DNA of 64,000 bases from Amanita rubescens (Eukaryota > Basidiomycota > Agaricomycetes > Agaricales > Amanitaceae). Positions 58,092 to 64,000 of this stretch are shown here, piece by piece (the first letter of the stretch is position 1; the number at the start of each line of letters is the position of its first letter). A model generated the notes under the pieces. That model was not told the origin of the DNA. It ran no database searches and worked only from the letters and a program-made list of their open reading frames with translations. The stretch is taken from the NCBI GenBank assembly GCA_015039365.1, contig WION01000030.1, positions 124,001 to 188,000 on the forward strand. Reading direction: 5' to 3'. The position numbers were made by a program, and so were the translations under genes.

Positions 58092-59790
58092 TCATCTCAC
58101 GATCACCGTCGGTCCTTCATCACGTACTTGCTCATCTTTGCTACTGGCACCCTGAACATACTCGAGTTCAGCTATAGGCTCGCTTGGCTCTAGGCTAGTT
58201 GTAATCGTAACAGCCGCCCCGTTTTGCTCACCAGAAGGGCTGACAGGTTCGGTAATGGATGATGCGTCGGAGAAGCTATGAATTGATCCACGATGTGAGG
58301 TTGACGTCGAGGCCGCGTTTGATTGGAGATTAGGCGCGTTACCTCCCCCACCAGTCACAGGGAAGGCCGATGAAGATGTAGTTGACCGTGGGCTAAAGAA
58401 GCTCCCTAGCTTTCCTCGTAAGCGGAGTCGGCGTTGGTGTGGAGAAGACCTGTGGCGTTTGAGGGGCGGCGGACACAACGGGGAAGGAAAAGCTTGTCAC
58501 GCTGGTTACTGAGGGAGTTCTAGCACCGTGATCTGCTCTCCACAGCTTGCCAAAGCCCCATCCACTTGAACTCATGGCTTTCTGGGTCTCCGCCGCCTCT
58601 TCTCCAGTTGTCGTGGCAGGGGGTGGGGGTAATTTTATCACTGATGGCCCTCCATCAAGTTCTCTCACACCGATATTATTATCTGCTATGAATTCACGTA
58701 GTGCTCTGGCACACGTTTCGGAAGCCTCCCGTGCCTCGTTAGACTCGGCCAATTCGTGTTTCGTATTGTCAAGTTCGTTCCTAACCACTTGCAATTCTTT
58801 CTTGAGCGATTCCATTTCGATAACAAGAGAATCATCGTGCGGCTGAGAATACTCCATATGATGAGGTGGGGACTGCCGGCCAAAAATACCAGAGACGCGA
58901 CGCGAGGGAGGGGCATCGAGGGTCGGGAAGTCTTGGGCCTTGGGACTTGTCCCAGGTAGGTCCGTCGGCAATGATTGACCGAGGACGCCAGTGTCAGACA
59001 CGGAGGAGATCCGTCTGTGGCCACTGGGACGACCATGATGCAGGGATCCTGTCAAGGGTGCGAACGAGGCACGTTTGGACGTTGGAGGGCTTCCGGCGCT
59101 CGCAAGGAATGCGCCGCGGGTGAACTCAAGGTTCCCGCTCTGACGGCGGCTCTCCGTTTGCAGCCGCATTAATCCTCGTCTATCCGGGAGATCAGCGGAG
59201 GGCTCAGGAACACATCCACGCGCGGTGTACGCCAAACAGCTGAAGGAAATACAACTTGCCTACTTTCCTCTACTTTAGAACGGAGCATGGTGATAGCTTC
59301 TTCGTCTTCTCTCGTCTTCTTCCTAGCTTCCGCCAATTCTTCCTCCATGCCCGTGGCCTTATCAGCCACGAGTTGCAGCGCGTCATTGAGTTCTGCTTCC
59401 TTGGTTAGCGCGGCCGAGAGAGCCTTGACGAGTTCGTCCCGCTCTTTTGTCATTTCCGCTAGTGAATGTCGCAACTGCATGATGATGTGGGCAAGAACAT
59501 GCGGATCCAACGAGTCGCGCTTTGGATTAGGAGGAAGTTGAATCTGGATCTGGATTGGACGGTGATTCCATATGCTCAAGCTGCTGTTCTAGCTCTAGCG
59601 AGAGATCGATAGAGAAGCGCTCGCTTGAGCGCTGCGGACGCTGTTGCTGTGAGTCTGCTGACATGGGGGCCTCGAATTCGATGTGATGGACGCCAGCGTC
59701 GTGTTCGATGGTCGTCATTGCAGACATGAGTGATCCCGAAACCGGTCTTGAGCGGAGTATTACTAGAAACGATCCATCACGTGTTTTCAT
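58092..59790 (-). CDS. Coiled-coil protein, function unknown
   Basis: The N-terminal part (start among ATGs at 59,790, 59,727, 59,718 and 59,664) is acidic and Gln-rich. A heptad-rich helix from 59,480 to 59,260 follows (MTKERDELVKALSAAL, EEELAEARKKTREDEEA), then RRGLMRLQTESRRQSG and a Ser/Pro-rich linker. A second coiled coil lies near 58,820-58,690 (MESLKKELQVVRNELDNTK). The long disordered tail ends EGPTVIVR. One intron has a GC donor (59,180-59,259) and another GTCTTC...AAAG joins PQ to LGSFFSP. The first joint, near 59,530, could not be made in frame. The GLMRLQTESRR patch recalls Sec2-like exchange factors, but too weakly to name. It is tandem with and just downstream of the SMR gene. 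Confidence 0.7.
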
Positions 59791-59809
59791 TTACTATAAT
59801 ACATTTCCT

Positions 59810-62584
59810 TCATTCTGCAGCATGCGTAAGAGGATCAACACAGATTATCCCGTCGCGCTCGCTCCATGGGTATCCCCACCGGTGGATCCATTCACGCACT
59901 CCCGTCGCTAGGCGCAACCGCGAAGAACCCCGCGCGACATCCTGCGTCCCTGTGTGCTTCTCCTCCCCAACGATTATATACGCTGTCATGCGATCAGAAC
60001 GGCGCATCATGGTTTGTGAAAGGAACCTACCTAATCCCAAAAAATGTTCCTTTTCAAGCTGGAGCGCGACAAATTAGATCAAGATCATTGAACCAAAGCA
60101 CTGCTTACCGCAAGCAAAAATTCCTCCAAAACTTCAGTTGCTTCATTAGAATGCAAACCATGTAAATCCAAAACACATTCCGTTCGTTCTTCGGGTGTCA
60201 GCTTGCCGTCACCCGTCGTAGAACCGGCGATCCCGAGGCAAATGCCTAGACCACCACCCACCATCTTGCCCCTGCCAGTACGATCACCTGGATCGTCCGA
60301 CCAGCTCATATCTCTGGATCTGACGGCCTGCTCCGCGGCTTTTACACGCTCGCGTACCAATTTAGATGCCGCGTCGGCCATCTCTCCTTTCATCTTCGTA
60401 TTGAGATCATGTCCTTCTCTACTGAATCTTTTGGCCGCAGCACCGTCCCCACGCCTCCAGGCATCAGCCGCGCGCGATAAACATGCGTTCCTCGCGGCGC
60501 CAAGCTGCAATCCTCTTTGCCGATAAGACATGTACATCTTGCTGACGGAGTCCCCAGTGGGTAACGTAGGTAAAAGCGACGCCGGGCGCAATTTTAAGCG
60601 AGGCGATGGTCTAGGTGCCACGATAGCAGACTGGTGATACAAATTGTCAGCTGAGGGACCCATCGCCTCTCTTCTCGCCACTTCATTTTGCGGTGGTTGC
60701 GAAGGTGTAGACTTTTTGACAGCGGCCGCAAATCTAGTTCGGCCGGGATCATATCTATCATGATTAGGTTTTGATTTTCCGTTAGTGTCGAAACCGAGAA
60801 CGGGAAAGTCCTCAGGAGGAGGATTGTGTGTCGCGTGCGTAGTCATGCTAGTAGGAGCATTTGCCCGGGCAATAATCGCGTTTACGTGAGCAATGTCAGC
60901 ATCTTTGGGAAGGTGATGCATAAACTCGCAATTTTCTTGCTTAGCACAAGCACCACGTAACCAGAATCGACAGAGGGCGCGTTCAAGTTCAGTGACTAAA
61001 TCAATGTTACTAAATTTAACCACGCCAAGGATAACTAGTTGGCCTACCTAAATCTGCAGTCTGCCCTAAGACATTCACCAGCAAGGTAGTACCGGCACAC
61101 ACGGGTTGCCGATTGAGCGGGCCTTCCATTGTTAGGATATCTTTGGTTCGCAAAACTTCCTCCTCTTCCACCGCGTGAAGCAGGTTGCGGTTCCCGTGAA
61201 ACGAGTGTTACCCTGTTGCCCATCGACGTCATGCGGACTTGGGCAGGTTGTGGAGCAGCGGGCAGAGTCTTGTCGACAAGGGAAGCCATTGCTCTCTCAA
61301 AGTCATAGCCATTATTAGCCAGGGCGTCCTCCAACTCGGACGGAGCAAGGCTAGAACCAAATACGGAACTAAGAACATCAAAGGGTGTCATGCCATCTGT
61401 CAAAATTGAATTAGCCTCTGCATCATCGGTGGTTTCCACGGACGATGAGCCATAACCATTGGATTCAGGAGAATAATAACCAAAGGTGGGCCACGGCGAC
61501 TGAGATAATGCGTGATTCTGATCTTCCGAAGATTTCGCCTGATCGGGGCTCTCCCAGCTGGTGTCATAATCAGATATGGAGAGGGAGTGGAAGGAAAGGG
61601 GGAACGGCTTTGTAGAAAAGGGATTAAAAGGATCATCTTCATCCTCATCGTCGCCGGGAAGCAGTGATGAGCGGAGCGTAGAAGTAGGTGTTCCAGAGCT
61701 TTGTTCAGCTATGAGCGGGGCAGCAATAGCTAGATTTGAGGATGGCCGGGGTGAGTTGTGAGCCCAGAGATCAGGAGAGGGGGAATCGGCCCTTAAGAGC
61801 GAGCCGGGATTGGAAGAGGCAGCGGACAAGGGGCGCTGTATAGGCTTGAATTCGGAAGCACGGGCGTTCAGAAGTCGCGGAGAAGATAATGGAGAAGCTG
61901 GCAAACTCGCAGTGAACTGAGCATGGGCCTGCGTAGCGTGTGAATGAGCGAGAACGGGGGATGACTGAGGTGATGTTGAATAGTCGCTTTTGACGGACAT
62001 GTAACTACTTGCGGAAGTAACACCGGAAGCAAGGGGGGATGCTATGGGAGTATGAGGTCTACGGAATACGAGAGCAAGCGGAGAAGCAGGAGCTGAAGCT
62101 GAAGCAGGGGTTTCGGGTCGGGCTGGGAGTAGACGAGCAGAATGGGACTGGGTGGAAGCGCGAGATGAGGGTCTAGAAATGGGACGTCTAGTAGGAGTCA
62201 GAAAGAGAAAGGGAACGCCAGCAATATCATCTCTGTGCTTGTGCATCAGATCCAAAACATGCTGATCGAGCTGCGCGGACCTAGTTGAGCACAGACAGAT
62301 TGGCGAGCAAGGCATGATAAACCAACCATGTCGTCGTCGATGATGAAGGAAGACTTGAGGAGTGAACGGAGGTCGTCCTCGTTCTCGTCAATGACGAGTG
62401 AGACGACGGACTGGAGAAGGGCACTTGACACGAGCTTTGCGTCTTCATCTGGATCGTAATTATCTAAAGGTTTGTATTGTCGTGCGATAGCAGCGAGCTG
62501 AGCGCGTGTATGAGGGAACTTTGGGGATGGCTCTGGCATTGGCGCTGATAAATACGACTCTAGTGCGGGGAAGCGCTGGGCCAT
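59810..62584 (-). CDS. CUE-like, CCCH zinc-finger, DUF1771 and SMR domain protein
   Basis: The ATG at 62,584 lies 16 bp after the TSR4 stop. In order: an N-terminal helical region; a long Ser/Pro-rich part; a CUE-like helix bundle (DVLSSVFGSSLAPSELEDAL, near 61,380-61,310); two CCCH fingers (CRYYLAGECLRADCRF and CRFWLRGACAKQENCEFMH); a DUF1771 helix (RQRGLQLGAARNACLSRAADAW); and an SMR domain with the LDLHG motif (60,150-60,170) and a final exon VGEEKHTGTQDVARGSSRLR. SMR proteins such as yeast Cue2 cut mRNA in ribosome collisions. The joint between the two CCCH fingers needs a one-base frame change near 60,991. The second SMR motif lacks the usual GxGxHS form. Confidence 0.85.
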
Positions 62585-62600
62585 CAAGTATTACCCACGC

Positions 62601-64000
62601 TCAATCCCATTCTATATACACTGCCTCCTCACGCCATTCACTCAAAGAACAGTCGCTTGAACATGAAAATACCAAGCATGTCCCCCACGACATCCCATCT
62701 CCACCTCGAAGTGCACCCGCAATCTCCGCACGACGCTCCTCATCCGTTTGCTGTCCTTTCTCGGTCGTCAAGCGTGGCCGTACAACGTTGATCAAATTCG
62801 GCATTAGCTGGCACTCAAACACCCGCTTCGATTGGCACCCAGGACAAGCTTCAACACCAGACGGCTCGTACCCATGCTTCGCTGGAGGAAACAATTTCTG
62901 GTACACCTCATCTGAAGCAAATGGTAGAGGAACACCGCCCAATTCATACCTGAGCATCATATAATTAGTACAAACCCTTCCGTCATCTGTCAAACGTGCG
63001 TACCGTACACACTGTTCCCCCTCGGCAGCAACGCACCGTGTAAATCGCTCGAAAATCGGATCAACATACATGGAGTTCTCATACTTTTCTGACATCCACG
63101 CCCCTGTTGCATCGTCCATATCTCCTTGCGAGGCCGATGACAATTTCTGCTTTGGCTGCGGCGGAAGGTACTCCGAGACTGTGGACAAGTATACAGGCTT
63201 GTATGCGGGCGCTGATTGCCACGGAGAATCACTGATGACAGTTCTTGTCAGTGCCGTCACAAGGGACGATGCTTCTAAATCAGCATCATCATCAGATTCC
63301 TCATTTTCATCTTCTGAATCTGAGACATTAGAGTCTGGGGGATCTTCCCCGAAAATCTGTGTCCCTAACCCAAACGCTGGAACATTTGCCGCAACATTTG
63401 TCTGCTCGACACATCTGAGGAAATGTGTCAAGGGCTATTTTTCCCGTACTAACCGAAAATGGGTTGGCCTTGGGCAACTTTGCAGCCTCAAGGGCATCAG
63501 CCTTAGCCTTCCTCTTTTCTTCTCTCAGCTCCTGTTTCTTCTTTAGTTTGGCTGCATATTTTTCATTATATCTCAATCCTCGCCACGCGCGCACGCTGGC
63601 CAGGAATAAATCGCCGCGTGTAGAGCTGATGCCGCAGTAACTTACCTACCTTGCTTCTTTTGACAGGTCATCCGTGCACAGCCCCAGACATACAGCGCTC
63701 TGTCCATTGGGCTATTCTCAAAGGGGCACCACATCTGAACCAGGAGTTCCATGGGGTTATCACATACTTTGCAATGGGACGATGTGATGGGAGGTTCAGA
63801 AGATGGCAAGAAAGCCTTGATTGGAAATTAATAGAGATGCATACACCCATTAAAACATATCGCACAGGATGCCCTCCGATACGGGAAACGGCTGCATCAC
63901 TGAGATCACTTGGCACGTCAATAGGACCATCAGGAACTCCTAGTAGTACGGAGGTTTCGATGCCTGATGGACCTTCGTCGTCTGAATCTGACCAGTCGTT
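62601..64000 (-). CDS. TSR4: TSR4/PDCD2-family protein (5' end outside window)
   Basis: The frame enters at 64,000 with NDWSDSDDEGPSG and ends at the TGA at 62,601, with short introns. The N-terminal zinc region HCKVCDNPMELLVQMWCPFE and CARMTCQ is characteristic of PDCD2. A basic KKKQELREEKRKAKADALEAAK helix, an acidic stretch (SDSEDENEESDDDADLE) and the C-terminal PDCD2 domain follow (MYVDPIFERFTRCVA, YELGGVPLPFASD, CPGCQSKRVFECQLMPNLI, GTCLVFSCSSDC). Yeast Tsr4 is a dedicated chaperone of ribosomal protein uS5 (Rps2) needed for 40S assembly. The start codon must lie just beyond the right edge. Confidence 0.95.

Overview
This window is nuclear DNA of a filamentous basidiomycete, most likely an agaricomycete. 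The evidence is many very short GT-AG introns (about 45-60 nt), basidiomycete-style families (Bem3-like RhoGAP, Rho3, Zn2Cys6 factor, Fe-S L-serine dehydratase, Ecl1) and chromodomain Ty3 elements. It falls into two unlike parts.

Bases 1 to about 16,500 are a nest of mobile DNA. From the left: the 5' part of a minus-strand Ty3 retrotransposon (pol running off the edge, gag, 5' LTR); a TIR-type non-autonomous element (A); an unknown coding fragment split by a solo LTR with a CTTAG target duplication; a second TIR-type element of the same design (B); the decayed 3' part of another Ty3 element (RNase H tail, integrase, chromodomain and a downstream accessory frame) with several TGA stops; a 2.37-kb near-perfect palindrome that truncates that element; and short repeat debris up to the first host gene.

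Bases 16,526 to 64,000 are gene-dense host DNA. In order: MCUR1/DUF1640-like mitochondrial protein (-), MAK16 (+), SUR2 (-), CAF40/CNOT9 (-), an ADF-H plus PH protein (-), Fe-S L-serine dehydratase (-), Bem3-like RhoGAP (+), SHR3 (+), Ecl1-like (+), SmB (-), nitronate monooxygenase (+), pyruvate carboxylase (-), Vrg4-like GDP-mannose transporter (-), PQ-loop protein (+), clathrin heavy chain (+), RHO3 (-), Zn2Cys6 factor (-), a coiled-coil protein (-), a CUE/CCCH/SMR protein (-) and TSR4/PDCD2 (-, 5' end outside). The order is ordinary housekeeping with no metabolic cluster. Shared themes are polarity and secretion (RhoGAP, RHO3, SHR3, VRG4, clathrin, SUR2) and ribosome or mRNA metabolism (MAK16, TSR4, CAF40, SmB, SMR protein).

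Four head-to-head pairs share promoters of 51-127 bp. TSR4 and the SMR gene are only 16 bp apart on one strand. The most novel structures are the A/B transposon family with GACTCC-rich minisatellite arms, the long palindrome, and a solo-LTR insertion whose conceptual removal joins a reading frame that then reaches a splice donor. All exon joints were read by eye; three genes contain one joint that I could not close in frame.
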